Shown here piece by piece: positions 12,001 to 24,392 of a DNA stretch of 64,000 nt (within the stretch, counting starts at the first letter, position 1; each line of letters begins with the position of its first letter). The position numbers and the translations under genes were made by a program. This stretch comes from Phylloscopus collybita. Its lineage: Eukaryota; Chordata; Aves; Passeriformes; Phylloscopidae. A model generated the notes under the pieces. It was not told the origin of the DNA, did not search any database, and worked only from the letters and a program-made list of their open reading frames with translations. Location of the stretch: the NCBI GenBank assembly GCA_027886175.1, contig JAJNNQ010000137.1, positions 36,256,001 to 36,320,000 of the forward strand, read 5' to 3'.

Positions 12001-15000
12001 TCTAATCATCCAGATTCTTCTGAGAAATCTTGGAGTGCTGAGGTGGGGTTGTGTCACTGGACCAGAGGACGCTTCAGAAAAGTCCTGTCTCAGCCTCAGA
12101 TTTTGGCAACAGTTTCAATTTAAGAAATCATTCTGGCCTGCAAGTACTAAGGATGGCAAATCAGGTCTATTTTAATAAAATTAATTATTTATTAAACAGA
12201 AAGGTGATAACAGACAGAAGATCTTAATCAGAGTTACATACTACACAGTATAAAAGGAAATACTTGTAGATTACATCATGACATAAGCCGGTGCACAACA
12301 CCAAGGTACCTATATTAAAGCTAGCAAAAGAAATAGTATTGATTAGGAGTCAAATGTACCTTACTACCAAAATGATGACAATGTACACAGATTGCTTCAC
12401 TCAATCTCTGTGAGAATAACTGGGAAGCAAGCATCCCTACTCAAGGGAAAAAGTCCACACATTTCTGTGGAATGTGTAGAGGATTTCTGCTTTGTGAGAG
12501 TTTGGCATAGTTTTTATAGTTTGTAAAGTGAGGTGTCTGTCAGTGAGAAATCCAGCTTATCTTCCAGCTCTCACATCAACATAAAGATGCTTATTGGCAG
12601 TTGAGAGATGCCAGACCAGTGTTAACCGTATGGTGCCAAAAGAACTCACTACAAGATAGCTATTCCTGTTTCAGTTATCTGACTGGTTAACAAGCAACAG
12701 ATAAGCTCTTGTGGGGGGCGAGATCCCAGCTACAGGCCAGAGATCACTGAAGAGAATAAGAGATGAATTTTCCTATTCTGTCTGTGGGTTTCAAGTCAGA
12801 ACACATCTGTGTGTTGTTTGCATTACAAATGAACCAGTATTGAAATCAGGGTCTCTGCACACTAATACTAAACAACCTCATCTTTTGAAGTGTGATAATG
12901 TAGATATGGGCTTCTGTTTGCCATTTCACTACTGTCATGCTGCTGTGATGGTTAGGAACATTAGTTAATTCTTTACCATCTTAAGAAAGGTGTAAATAAT
13001 GAAGTAAATGTCTTCCATCACATAATTTGAAGGACAGTGATAACCAACAAGCCAAATTTGTGAATCGAGAACCTTCACGCTTGTTCATGCAGATTTTGTG
13101 TTTCCTCTACAAAGGAATGATGGATTCGTGTCCATTGACCTGCTTGAGTCAGCAGTGTCCTTACTTGGCTGCACCTTTAACAACTCAGTGGAAATGCCAC
13201 CAGAAAACAGTTGCAGGCGTGTATAGAAGTTTGTTACGTGTCTGTAAACAAAACTCCCCATAGATCTGAGGGAGTAGTAAGTAGCAAATCACCATTCATT
13301 AATTGAAGTAATTTCAATGAAGTCTGGCTTAGGTGATAGAAAATCAAAAATTTTTCCAAACAATCATTTTTTCTTTCTTTTTCTTCCTCCTTTATTTTTG
13401 TATCTAATTACTTGTGGTAGATAATTTTATTTCTGTGTTTCACATGCTACTGTCTTGCAACAACTTAGTAATGTACTTAAGTTTAACCGCCTACATAAGT
13501 ATTTGTGAGAACATGGCCAACAGGTTAATTACTTTTGTTAGTTGCTTGGAAGAGGCACTGGGTTCTTTCAAGGGTTTGATGCCTAGCAGCTATTTTTGGA
13601 AATTGTTAGCAGCAAACATGAAAAAATGAGAGTTATTTTAATTTTTTTCATGCATGAGTGTCTGATAAATGTAAAAAAATAAAGTGAATCCCTTCTGTGT
13701 TCACAACCCCTAGAAGCTTTAATTACTGAAAAAATCAAGCATAGCTATTCATGCATTTTGAAATGTTTCTGGAGCTTTGCCAGCTAAAGTGAGCCAATAT
13801 TGTTGAAGTGATTTACTAATTAATAGGTTGTTACAACATTTGAGTAGAATCTTGCACTCAAGTCAATAAAACTTAAGGAGGAAGAAAACACTGTTGAGTG
13901 CATGAGTTAATCGAGGACTTAGCGCTCTGAAAGACCATCTGGGTCTAAATAGAGAGGGGACTTTGTCTTGTAAACGATAAAACTGGGCATTATGAGGCAG
14001 CTGATTCAGGAAGTGTTTTTACCTTCTGACTTTGTGTCACTGCAGTAAAATGACCCTATATGTATTGATTATTGATCAGCAGTAATTAATTTGAAATCCT
14101 TAGAATTTAGATAGATTAGTCTCCAATTTTCTTATTTAGGCACGATCTCTCCACAACTTTGCAAAACAGTTGATCAGAAGTGACCATATTTTTGTTGAAA
14201 AAACTGTCCAGAATCGACAAAGGCATATCTACTCAGGGATCAGTGCCACAGAGAAGTAATTAACTCATCACTTAGTCATTAAAATCGGTGTTGAAGAGCT
14301 TGACTATGCTGGTTGCATACTCACCTGTGGGGGATCTGCAGTAGGAGTGGGAAGGAGCAGTAGCAGTAACCATCACTTGAGGGATGATGTATTCTCTGCC
14401 AGCCTCTGTCAGACCCATGTGATACCAGAAACTTGGGAGCACAGGACAGGGACTGTGCATAGCTTTGCCCCAGACACCTTGAGTAGTCACATCCTCAGTT
14501 AATGTCCCCTGAATTCAAGGTGGGACAGGTGCCTGAATCGAGCCCATCACAGCTCTGTGCCTCAATTTTCAAGGGGAAGTTCTGCCCTCTTTCTCTAGAC
14601 TGGCTATGTGCTATGACAGAAGATCATCCCCTCCTCTTTCTGCACAAAAAGCAGTATGAGTCCTGGAGTTTGTAATAAAGAATGGGAGTATAAAATTTGG
14701 GGTTGAAGTTTTTAAAAATAAGCTGTATGGTGCTCTTTATAATAGAATCTGTATTACAGATCTGCCAACAAAGTACTAATACTTCATTCTTGTTTCCTAG
14801 CCTCGTAACCTATCAAGCAAGATTTTCTTGAGCCTTGTAACCTATCAAACAAGATTGTAACTACAGTCATCAGGAAAAATAGGCTTAAGTTAAATGTTAA
14901 ATTGTTGAAAAAATAAGAATAATGTTCCTGATTAATTTTCTTTGTCAGATAGTACCCTAAATGGTATTGAAACTTGTTACTTAATCAGGGAACTGTCTAA

Positions 15001-17212
15001 ATGTGTGCATTTATGTTTTAAAAAATTAGAACACAATTTCCCCAGAAGATAAATAATTATGGTCCAGTTTTATAAGTGTATCTTCAATTGCTGGAACATA
15101 CTTTAAATAGGAGCAAATATGTACCAATTAATTATGACTTAGAACATTATTCTTAGCTCATTGTAGAGCTTTATAATTCACTCTTGAAAAAAAGAAATCC
15201 CTGTAAAAGCACAGCATGATTTTAATTAATTTTTTCTAACTGTTTAATTTTTAACTTTTTCTCCCGAAGTGTTTAATTTTTAAATGAGCTCAGCTAGCTA
15301 CATATTTCATTCTCACCATCATATCTCTAATGCAAGAAAAATAAAGTTAAATAAATTGGATCAGTATTCAAATTAAAGTGATGGTCTTAAACATTTATTT
15401 TTGTTCTTCTAAAGTATCCATCAATCATATTAGCTCTTTAAAAATGAGAACAGCCTTGAAGGCACAGATGATGTTTCACTAACAACATGATGTGTTCTCC
15501 AGTGTTACAACCCAAACAGTACTAAAATATGGTGATTTTATCCACTTGATTCTGTTAATACAAGGGGAAATCATCCACATGCTGATCTAGTGTCTTGGAA
15601 CTGTAATTTTCCAGGAACCTATAATCCTAAAAAACCTGTAGACTGAATCAGATATTTAGATAATGACAGAATACATGCCCAAAATGACTAGATGAGTGAG
15701 AAAGCAAAAATCCCCACAAATGGACAAAATTCAATTAGAGGACTCTCTGTAAGGGCAATAGTTAAAGAGAAATTACTTTGGGGATATTCGTATTTTGATA
15801 AGCAATTTTCATTTCCGCAAGAGGAAACCCCCTATCTACAGTGCTGATTACAAGCCTCTCACAGGAGTAGTTTGTAGTGTTTCATAGCTGTACATTTTGT
15901 AGTTTCTGAAGGTAAGCCTTTTAAAAGCAGTATTTATGTCTTGGTTTGTAGGGGCTGATTTTTTTTTTTTCACATTGTCCTAATTACTTAGCCTTTAGGT
16001 ACAGACCTAAAACCTTCTTTGGAGCAGTTGATTGGATGATATTGATTAGATCTGCTGCGGCACTGCCAATGTGCTACTCCTGATTTGGTAGCAGTAGAAT
16101 TTTCTTAGCAAGGAAAATGGTGACATCTAGGCTATGGTCATAGGAACAGCTCCATCACTTGTCTTAAGGTCTTCCATCTTCTCAGAGATGGAAATGATCC
16201 TGTGCTTACTGACTACACTGCTGCTAAAATTGCTAGTGTTGGCCCTCAGAATGTAAGAAATGGACTAGCTGGGAAAGCCCATTGAATTGATACGTTTTAC
16301 TGTAAATTTTGAAAAATGCAAATATCACAAGTGAGGAGTGCTGTCCATTCAGGGGTTAGACATCCACTTCTGGATGCTGCTGTGTCTGTACTAGCCAAAC
16401 ACAGAGTGACAGTCCTTCAGCCCACAGTTCCTACCAGAATTAATGGGACATGGTACAAGTGTTTCAGCTTCTATGCTTGCATAGGAAACATAAGCAATTG
16501 AAAGCCCAGCTGAGACCTTTTTAGAGGAAAACTGTACATATACACATACTATACTAGGTCTGAATTTGGTCAGTTAACTGTAGTTTGAGTTGATAATCAT
16601 TTAGCAGTAGTCACAGTTCTCAACTATCCTATGGCGCAGCTGGTTTTGTACTGGTATATGCTGAAAAAAATAAAGAACAGATCTTGCTGTTTTCTTCACT
16701 CCTAACAATACCATATTTGAGTATCATTCTCACAGCACAACCTTTCTTACTTGTATGTTACTATATGAAGATGAAGCACTTTCCAGCAAAAGCAAGGAGG
16801 AGTTTCTGGCTGCTCAGGTCCTGTTGTAAAACAGTGCAAAGGACAAGAAGAGCAGATTTGGCATAGAGCCCAGCAAGAGAGTGATAAGATTCCATACTAA
16901 TTTGAAGAGCTTATGTTACCTGTAAGGTTATGTGGCACATTATGACTTGATGAACTACATGACTATATTTTATAATCTCCTGACAATGTGACAGTGTTAT
17001 GAAGAGAATAGCAAGCATGTGTTACCCTTTAGAAAGCCCATTAGGATGGCCTGGAAGATGCTGGTGGCAGTAAAGAGATATAAATGTTATTTAAAAAAAA
17101 AACAACAACATTACTGTCAGACAATAATTTTGATGTCTCAGAAATGGAACTTTGTATCCAATATCAGGATGCTGCTTATTTACCCCAATACTATTACTGA
17201 TTTCTTTTGTAG
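6026..17212 (+). other. TRHDE: TRHDE intron, 11.2 kb
   Basis: The longest TRHDE intron in the window, from donor GTAAGTG to acceptor TTCTTTTGTAG ending at 17212. It is AT-rich unique-looking sequence. Small structures are a 12-bp exact tandem pair at 6601-6624, an AT-rich block at 8090-8150, and a 32-bp offset direct duplication at 14799-14856. Many short frames exist on both strands; none is recognisable, and none has codon-level or splice support. Confidence 0.85.
14799..14856. repeat. Tandem duplication, 32-bp offset
   Basis: Two adjacent copies, starting at 14799 and 14831, share AGCCTCGTAACCTATCAAGC versus AGCCTTGTAACCTATCAAAC and then both continue with AAGATT. Only two substitutions separate them over 26 bases, so the duplication is local and fairly recent. 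It is deep in an intron and no function is apparent. Confidence 0.85.
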
Positions 17213-17380
17213 AATACCTCTCAATGTGAGAGACATTGTCTACTGTACAGGAGTTTCACTGATGGATGAAGATGTGTGGGAGTTCATTTGGATGAAATTT
17301 CATTCTACCACAGCAGTGTCTGAGAAGAAAATACTGTTAGAAGCCTTAACTTGCAGTGATGACAGAAACTTGCTCAACAG
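17213..17380 (+). CDS. TRHDE: TRHDE coding exon (probable exon 16), 168 bp, second cysteine pair
   Basis: The first base completes a split arginine codon. The exon reads IPLNVRDIVYCTGVSLMDED, then VWEFIWMKFHSTTAVSEKK and ILLEALTCSDDRNLLN, and ends with AG of another split arginine codon. The cysteines at 17244-17246 and 17352-17354 are 36 residues apart, the same as the second disulphide of human aminopeptidase N (Cys798-Cys834, from memory). The sequence is close to mammalian TRHDE throughout. The acceptor is preceded by a T-rich tract; the donor is GTAAAA. No frame break is seen. Confidence 0.97.
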
Positions 17381-17900
17381 GTAAAAAATATTCTATATTT
17401 GAATCTGTTACTAATAATCACTTCAACAGTTATGGGTCATCACTTGAGCTTCCATCTAAAAGAAAGAAATTTGCTTTTCAATACAGGCTTACTGTCTGTT
17501 TAACCCGTCTTAAACTTTTGCTTCAATGCATATGAAAATTGACATGTACTATCTTTTCAATTCCAGATTTTTCTTTGTTGATTGGAAATGTTTTAAATCC
17601 TGTAACAATTATTGGTATTTTTTTGTTTCCATGTCCTTTATCTACCATGTCTTGAAGAATCTGATCTTAAAGATTTTATAGAAGTGCACGTGTAAAGTTG
17701 TAATCGGCTTTTATTGAAATCTTTTTACATCATTTTTTCTGATTCATAAATGTGTCCAGTCTTTGCAATCATAGAAATAAACCAATGACTCACTTGGAGA
17801 CTTAAACAATTCAGCAATGATTTTTTTTCCAAGAATTTTCTGATGGACTGATGTTAGACAATGTGTTTATGAAACTAAATGTTCTTGTGTCTCCCACTAG
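17381..17900 (+). other. TRHDE: TRHDE intron, 520 bp
   Basis: Short intron between donor GTAAAA and acceptor CTCCCACTAG (ending 17900). It is AT-rich with a T run at 17821-17828. No features were recognised. Confidence 0.9.
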
Positions 17901-18041
17901 ACTTTTGAATTTATCTCTCAACTCAGAAGTTGTCCTGGATCAGGATGCAATTGATGTGATAATCCATGTAGCTCGAAATCCACATGGAAGGGATCTTGCT
18001 TGGAAGTTTTTCAGAGAAAAATGGAAAATACTAAATGCTAG
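17901..18041 (+). CDS. TRHDE: TRHDE coding exon (probable exon 17), 141 bp
   Basis: The first base completes the arginine codon. The exon reads LLNLSLNSEVVLDQDAIDV, then IIHVARNPHGRDLAWKFF and REKWKILNA, and ends with AG of a split arginine codon. N-L-S at 17908-17916 is an N-glycosylation sequon that I recall as present in mammalian TRHDE. The stretch with ARNPHGRDLAW is a typical late M1-family motif in the helical domain. The donor is GTAAAG and the acceptor CCCACTAG. Open throughout. Confidence 0.97.
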
Positions 18042-20038
18042 GTAAAGATAAAAAAATCTTAATTTATTTTCATTTTGTTATCTTGATATACTCAGTGTAA
18101 GTATTGTATAGGTGTGTATTTATGTAAGTTCCTGAATCTAATCCATTCTCTTTTAATCCATAAATGGAGATGTCTCTAAATATGGAATACCTACATATGA
18201 GTCATAAATGCATTTATTCATGGATTATCATAGAGACATTTGTCTCTTAGCAATCTTCTGTATATATATTAGTGTATTGTGTCTGTGCTTATGATAATGA
18301 ATTCTATCTATATGTCAAGTGCTGCAGTTCTATTTTTACATAGACAAAAAATGGCACTTCCCAAAGGAATTTTTCTGATTTAAAATCTGATGGAAAAAAA
18401 AAATCTTTCCAGAAGTATTATTTCAGCTGTGGGAAAAATGCATGTTTTGAAACATTTCCATTTTCAAAAGGATGTTAATATAGTGTTATCCCCTTTCTTT
18501 TCACTCTGTGTTTCAGGTGAGTTTCAAGTAATAGAGGAGCAACATTTTGAATTAAAAATAGATTAACAGACAGGAGACAAGGTTGCTCCTTACACCTGCT
18601 TCTCTTTCTCTTTGAACAAGTGCTACATGCTCCTACTCTGAATCCCTGTCAACATTTTAAAATCCTTTTTGATGAATATTTTTATATTAATTCAATGAAT
18701 GACAAATTTCTGTAGCTCTTTAGGGACAGCCTGAGGGGCTGAAAGATTGCACAGCAGCCATCTGATACTGACAGATTAAAAAGGACTACAACTTGGATGA
18801 AGTTCAGATTCTCAAAGGCAGGTGTCCAAGATTTTAAGGCATCCCATGCCAGGTCACACCTTTGGTGTTGGCAGGAAAGGCATTGCAGATCTATTCCATT
18901 CTGGACTTGTGAGGAGCCAAATATTGTACTACAAAATATTTTAAATGGTGTATTTAGGATGCTGTATTTAAGCAACTAAATCCGAGTGGCTGATGAATAG
19001 AGGTGCAAACTTCCTATAGATCTCGCAGCATCAAAATAATTCAAAGAAACTGAGACACCGGGTTTTAGTTTTCCTAAAAAGTCACAAAGTTTTTCATGCT
19101 GTTTTGGATAATACTTTATAGTATATTGGGATTTTGGAAGAAGTCCATCTGAGAAAGTAGGGTTGAGCTGGAATTGGTTTTGGAAATTTATATTGCAGGA
19201 GCATACTTTTTGAAAGCCATTTCAAAAAAAACTACAGGAGTGCTGAAGAGTTTAAAAATTAAGAATTATCTGCTTTTGGTGTGATTATTTGAGGAACTGG
19301 ATGTTTGCACAGAAAGTGGATGGCAGATGTATTATTATTATGCAACCCAGTGCAGATAGCAAATAATTTTTCAGGTTCCTCCAGGGATTTATCCAGAGTT
19401 TGGGCATAAAGACATCACAATCTGTATTGCTACAAACAAATATGCTGTATTTGTTTGTAACAACCTGTAGCAACCTGGCTAACACCTGTGTTTTTAGATG
19501 TGGTCAACATTTAACAGTGTAGACAAATAGAAAATATTTAACAAAGTATGCCACATGCCAAATCTTTTGGGTGTTATAATTTTAAATAGAATTTGGATTG
19601 TATTTATTTCTCTTGCTTGGAATGCATCACTGTGCAATCTAAATGCGTAACAATCAGTAAGGCGTCGTGAAAGACCTGTTATTGTCCTTTTTTAAAATGA
19701 GAGAATAACAGAGAGTTTGACTTTTTGCTCAACATTGTCTTTGTGTTAGTGTCATTCAGTTTGATTTCCAAACACAAACCAGAGCCATCAAAAAGACTGT
19801 AGCAGTTGATTTTTCTAAAAGTGACATCCAGTTGAGTTTCTGTTGATCACCAAAAGATTCAGTGCAATGAAATTAAATAATTAATGCAAGCTGTATATAC
19901 ATGTTATATATTGAAAATAACATTGTTTTATAATCATAGATTAGACCCTTTTAGATGCGACTTTGAAAGAGTAGGATCAGTCTAATGAATTCCTTTCCCC
20001 TTAAGTGTTCAGTGAAACTCTTCCCTGAAACACGATAG

Positions 20039-20792
20039 CATGCAAGGTCCTACACCTGGGGCTTGGCAATCTCAGGCACACCCACAGGTTGGGCAGAGAA
20101 GTGATTTGAGAGCAACCTGGCAGAGAAGGACTTGGAGGTGATGGTTGATGAAAAACTCAACATGATCTGTCGATGTACACTCACAGCCCAGAAGGCCAAC
20201 CCTGGGCTGCATCCAAGGCAGCAGGTCAGCAGTTCAAAGTAGGGGATTCTCCCCTCTACTCTGCTCTGGTGAGACCCCACCAGGAGAGCTGTGTACAGTT
20301 CAAGTGTCCCCAGAATATGAAGAGCATGGAACTGTTGCAGCAAGTCCAGAGGAAGGCCATAAAGTTGGTAAGAGGACTGGAGCACCTACCCTACGAAAAC
20401 AGGCTGAGGAGCTTGGGGCTGTTCAGTCCAGAGAAAAGAAGATTGCATGGAGACCTAATAGCAACATTCCAGTATCTGAAGGGACCTACCATGAAGCCAG
20501 AGGGAGGGTCTTCCTCTGTAATTGTAGTGATAGGACAAGGAGGAATGGGTACAAATAGAAGAAATAAGTTAGATATTAGGAAGAAATTTTTTACTGCAGG
20601 GGTGGTGAGACACTGGAACTGGTTGTCCAGGGAGGTTGTGAATACCCCATCCCTTGGCAAGGTTCAAAGCCAGGTTGGGTAAGGCCTTGAGCAACCTGGG
20701 GTAGCAGGAGGTGTCCCCTGCACATGGAGGGGTGGGCATTGGGACTACATGATCTTTAAAGTTCATTTTAATTCCTAATGTTCTATGATTAG
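20039..20792 (+). mobile_element. CR1 LINE fragment, 3' end, sense
   Basis: This is the 3' part of a chicken repeat 1 non-LTR retrotransposon in the same orientation as TRHDE. It opens with the CR1-typical ATGCAAGGTCCTACACCTGG and then GAAAAACTCAACATGA. It next encodes degenerate C-terminal ORF2 protein (QQVQRKAIKLVRGLEHLPYE and RLRSLGLFSPEKRRLHGDLI are visible in one frame). It ends in the 3' untranslated part with the terminal TTCTATGATT motif. It is truncated at the 5' end, as most CR1 copies are. Frames are broken and substitutions many, so the copy is old and inactive. Confidence 0.93.
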
Positions 20793-20873
20793 GCTTCCAA
20801 TTTGAGCTCACCACACTACTGCATTTTTAAAATACAAGCTTTATTGTAGAATTATGGTTTAAGAAGAATATGC

Positions 20874-21251
20874 ACGTCTTGGAGCAAGTGCCAAGGAAAG
20901 TCACAAAAGGTGATATGACAGCTGGAATACCTGACCAATGAAGACAGTCTGAGAGAGTTGGGAATGTACAGCCTGGGGAAGAGAAGATTGTGGGGAGACC
21001 TTTTAGCACCTTCCAGTACCTAAAGGGTCCTTACAGGAAAGATGAAGAGGGACTTTTTAGAAGGACATGTGATAAGACAAGGGGAAAAGGCTACAAACTG
21101 AAGGAGGGCAGGTTTAGATACTGTGAGGATGGTGTGGTGTTGTTGGATAGGGCTTTGGGCAACCTGGTCTAGTGGAAGGTGTCCCTGCTCACAGCAGGGG
21201 GACTGGAACTGGATGATATTTCCAACCCCAAGCATTCTAGGATTCTATGAT
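20874..21251 (+). mobile_element. CR1 LINE fragment, second sense copy
   Basis: A shorter CR1 3' fragment begins about 80 bases after the first copy and in the same orientation. It starts within the same ORF2 segment (TTGGAGCAAGTGCCAAGGAA, then AAGACAGTCTGAGAGAGTTG) and ends in GATTCTATGATG, the CR1 tail motif. It has lost parts of the body relative to the first copy. It is either an independent insertion or part of a nested/duplicated CR1. The left edge is approximate. Confidence 0.88.
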
Positions 21252-23237
21252 GCAACTAGATTTTGTCCCAAGACATCCTTTTTCTACAATTACTATTTAT
21301 TATTTAATTTGATTCAAAATTAAAATACTTTGTATGAAGCATTAATTTAATAAGGTGATATCTCAGTGGTATTTTCCAATTAATTTAGTATAAAAAGTGT
21401 TGATGTTTCAGATAGTAAAGTGAAATAACTGAGGGGGATTAAATTACAGCTCTATTTCCTCTTACTTTTAAACATAGCATGTCAAGGAGTTAGAATTGCC
21501 ACAAAATGTTGTTAATCCTTCATATTTTTACAGTATGCTTATATTTGCATCATCCAGAACATATTGATGATGTATGAAGTCTTCAAAGTTACTCATAATT
21601 TACACAGGTGACTTAAAAATTGAGGTGCCTAACAAGTCTTTAGTAAGAAATCTGTGGGACTAAGACTGCTACAACTCCAAAAAAGAGAATTCAAAATACG
21701 ATGCTTGACTTCATACTACCTGACCATGCACTACCTTGTCTCCTAAAGCATTTTCATCCTGTGTGCACATGTGTCTGTGTGTGAAAATTTAATCCATCAG
21801 TTGCCCGTAAGAATTCCTTCATTCTCAAGTGCTGAATCATTTGTCAGCATTTGGGAACCTGACAGCATTTGGGAAGGCATTTATATCTGTCCAAAGTAAA
21901 TGGACTATGCTGCCTCTAGAGATTGCGCAAGAGCGAAGCCTGTACAAATGTGGGGCACTGGAAGGTTTACATCTGCAGAGGGAAACGTGCAGTGGAGGGT
22001 CTGTGTCTCCAGAATGTTTCCAGGAAGTTCAGTTGTCTTTCCTGTGCAGGCTGAGAAGACTGACACTTGTAAAACCAAACACTTTTCCTATTTACACTTG
22101 CATAATACTGTTTTGGAAGGTGACTCTTCTAGCTTTTTTACCAGCAGAACATTTTACCAAGTATACATAATGGGCAGTAATCAGCACAGGTATGTGTGAA
22201 GGTATCATTTTTAGTGGAAGGAATTCTGTTACTTCTTGTTTGCACTGTGGTGGCTAGAGTGGACTGTAAGAAAAATAAAATCCCTGCAGCTATTTTTATG
22301 AGGTTGCTTGTCTAAAGTGGATTGGTAACCTTGTTAAGATACCCCGTCAAGAGGAGCTTCCAGTTTTCCAAACAGTCAATTATGTCTGAGACTGTAATAA
22401 TAAAGGGCTTTGTTAGAAAGCCTAAATGTGCTTAAAGTACCATGAAATCCCTACTTCCCGTAGTTTGCCTCTGGATGTCTGTATATTCCAGTGTGACTGA
22501 AATTTTGGGAAAAGAGATGTGCTTGCTGAAATAGCCATGAATAATTCATTTATTAGTGGTCAGGGAGCAGGATTTTTGATACCTCTAACAGCATTTCTCC
22601 TCATAAGAGCTCAAGATAGCAAGCAATATAGTGTAAACCTTCCCTAAAACAGAATGTTCTCAAAGACATCCTAGTTCTCTTCCCTCCCCATCTTTCTATA
22701 TCTATTGCTTTGGCTGTCCTTCTTCTCTTTCTTTCTCCCCTTTGAAAGAACTGTGGCTTAGAGTACCTAAGCATTTAAGGGTAATCAATTTGGGATTAAC
22801 AGAAGCAGAACAGAAAGCTGTGACTGTGCCAGTTCCTTTCACTTTGAATTCTGAACTCTTTCTATAAATCAGTCTGTAAAAGTGGACGATGAATTGAATT
22901 GTTCCCTGAGATGAACAGAATTTCAGTAAAGTCTATTGGTAGTACTTACACATGTCTGACAGGAGATCTGGATTCCCTATCTTAAAACCAGTCATGTTCA
23001 GATTAGCTAGATACTATTTTGCACACACACCCAGATACAGATAAGGATAACGATCTGTCAAGTGCCTTTTACTATGCTGAATGACATCTAACTTGACTTA
23101 CTTCTGGTTTCCAATGAATTATACTCTTCATGCTAGAGACTGCGAAAATCCCAAGCCCTAGAACAACAAACCCCATAGACTATTCCAACATGAAATGTAA
23201 AACTTAAGGAGTAATCTGGTCAGTAGTGATGTAACGC

Positions 23238-23296
23238 TTTTGGAGGATTGAAAAAATTTGGAGGATTGAAAAAAATTTGGAGGATTGAAAAAAAAT
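23238..23296. repeat. Short tandem repeat, ~18-20 bp x3
   Basis: Three consecutive copies of a unit reading TTTGGAGGATTG followed by an A run. The A run grows from 6 to 7 to 8 in successive copies, so unit length drifts from 18 to 20 bases. Probably replication slippage; no function is apparent. Confidence 0.9.
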
Positions 23297-23378
23297 GGTG
23301 GAAAAACAAATGAACAGGAGGATTTGAATGTTTCAAAGCAACTGCCTGCCAAAGGTCATTGCTGACTGCTTCTGAATC

Positions 23379-23417
23379 CTTGGGCAAAGAATATCCTTTA
23401 GATATTCTTTGCCCAAG
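23379..23417. repeat. Perfect inverted repeat, 17-bp arms, 5-nt loop
   Basis: The left arm CTTGGGCAAAGAATATC (23379-23395) is the exact reverse complement of the right arm at 23401-23417, with loop CTTTA. It is located in an intron, 311 bases upstream of the antisense CR1. It is too short for a standard microRNA precursor. Confidence 0.95.
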
Positions 23418-23727
23418 CTTTCAAATTTTCATTCCAGGTTGGTTCTTTGAAATGCTGCGTTGTGGCCCAGGGGATTATTTTAGTAGTATTATTCCTATCA
23501 GCATTATTTATTTTAATTATCAGGTACTGGAACAAGAAAATTTGATTCCGTTCAGTTTTTGAGAGGCCATTTGTAACATGAGGTTACAAAATGCAGAGAA
23601 GGCTGCAGCACATCAAAAAGTCTGATTTAATGCTTTTAATGCTACAGCTTGAAGGGTTCCTCAGAATAATTCTCCATAGTTGCTGCTCTGCTCCTTCATT
23701 GCCACCTGTATTTTGAGCTGTATTTTA

Positions 23728-24150
23728 CAGATTCACAGAATAAGCTGACTTGGAAGGTATCTACAAGGATCACCAAGTCCAACTCCTGGCCCTGCACAGC
23801 ACCATCCCCAACAGTCACACCATGTGCCCAAGAGCACTGTCCAAATGCTAGTCGAACTCAAGACAGGCTTGGTGCTGTGACCACTTTCCTGGGGAGTCTG
23901 TTTCAGTGCCCAACTATCTTCTGGGTGAAAAAACTTTTCGTGATATCCAGCCTAAACCTCCCCTGACACAACTTCAGGCCATCCCCTCGGGTCCTGTCAC
24001 TGGGCACCACAGAGAAGAGATCAGTGCCTGCCCCTCCTCTTCCCCTCATGAGGAAGTTGTAGCTGCCGTGAGATCGCCCCACAGTCTCTTCTATTCCCTT
24101 AAGTGGGAGGTGCTTTGGTCCTCTCCTCCTCTGGAGCACTCATCTGTGCC
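23728..24150 (-). mobile_element. CR1 LINE fragment, antisense
   Basis: CR1 3' end inserted opposite to TRHDE. Read on the - strand it gives the CR1 segment with CCCAGTGACAGGACCCGAGG, then GGAGGTTTAGGCTGGATAT and TGGGGATGGTGCTGTGCAG. It ends at about 23728 with TTCTGTGAATC, corresponding to the terminal CR1 motif. It is 5'-truncated near 24150. It looks less diverged than the two sense copies by eye, so it may be a younger subfamily. It ends about 240 bases before the exon at 24393. Confidence 0.92.
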
Positions 24151-24392
24151 TGTAGTTAAACCCATTCTGCTTAACAGCATCTGACTTAATAATTACAAAC
24201 ATTTCACCCTAGAAGAAGGTCTCAGTCTAGGCCTTTATCCTGAAATACCAGTACCCAGTTCCAGTGCTATTCCCTTGATCCCCTAAAATCAGTTCTATGC
24301 CTTCTCCCTTGCTTATAGAAAATTACTTTATAATTTTCAGTTGACCTGACTCTTGCAGTAACTCTCTGTGCATCTTTTTTTTGCCCATGCAG

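Larger units (their letters stand above)
18042..24392 (+). other. TRHDE: TRHDE intron, 6.35 kb, CR1-bearing
   Basis: Intron from donor GTAAAG to acceptor TTTTTTTTGCCCATGCAG (ending 24392). It contains all three CR1 LINE fragments of the window (20039-20792, 20874-21251, 23728-24150), a short tandem repeat at 23238-23296 and a perfect hairpin at 23379-23417. The remaining sequence is AT-rich and unremarkable. The longer open frames here (for example 20173-20682) lie within CR1 and are remnants of its reverse-transcriptase ORF, not host genes. Confidence 0.88.

Noticed and set aside
20173..20682. Longest + strand open frame (169 codons) as a gene
   Set aside because: It lies entirely inside the CR1 fragment at 20039-20792, and its readable part is the degenerate end of the CR1 reverse-transcriptase ORF.
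23903..24184. Overlapping frames on both strands as genes
   Set aside because: They are translations of the antisense CR1 copy.
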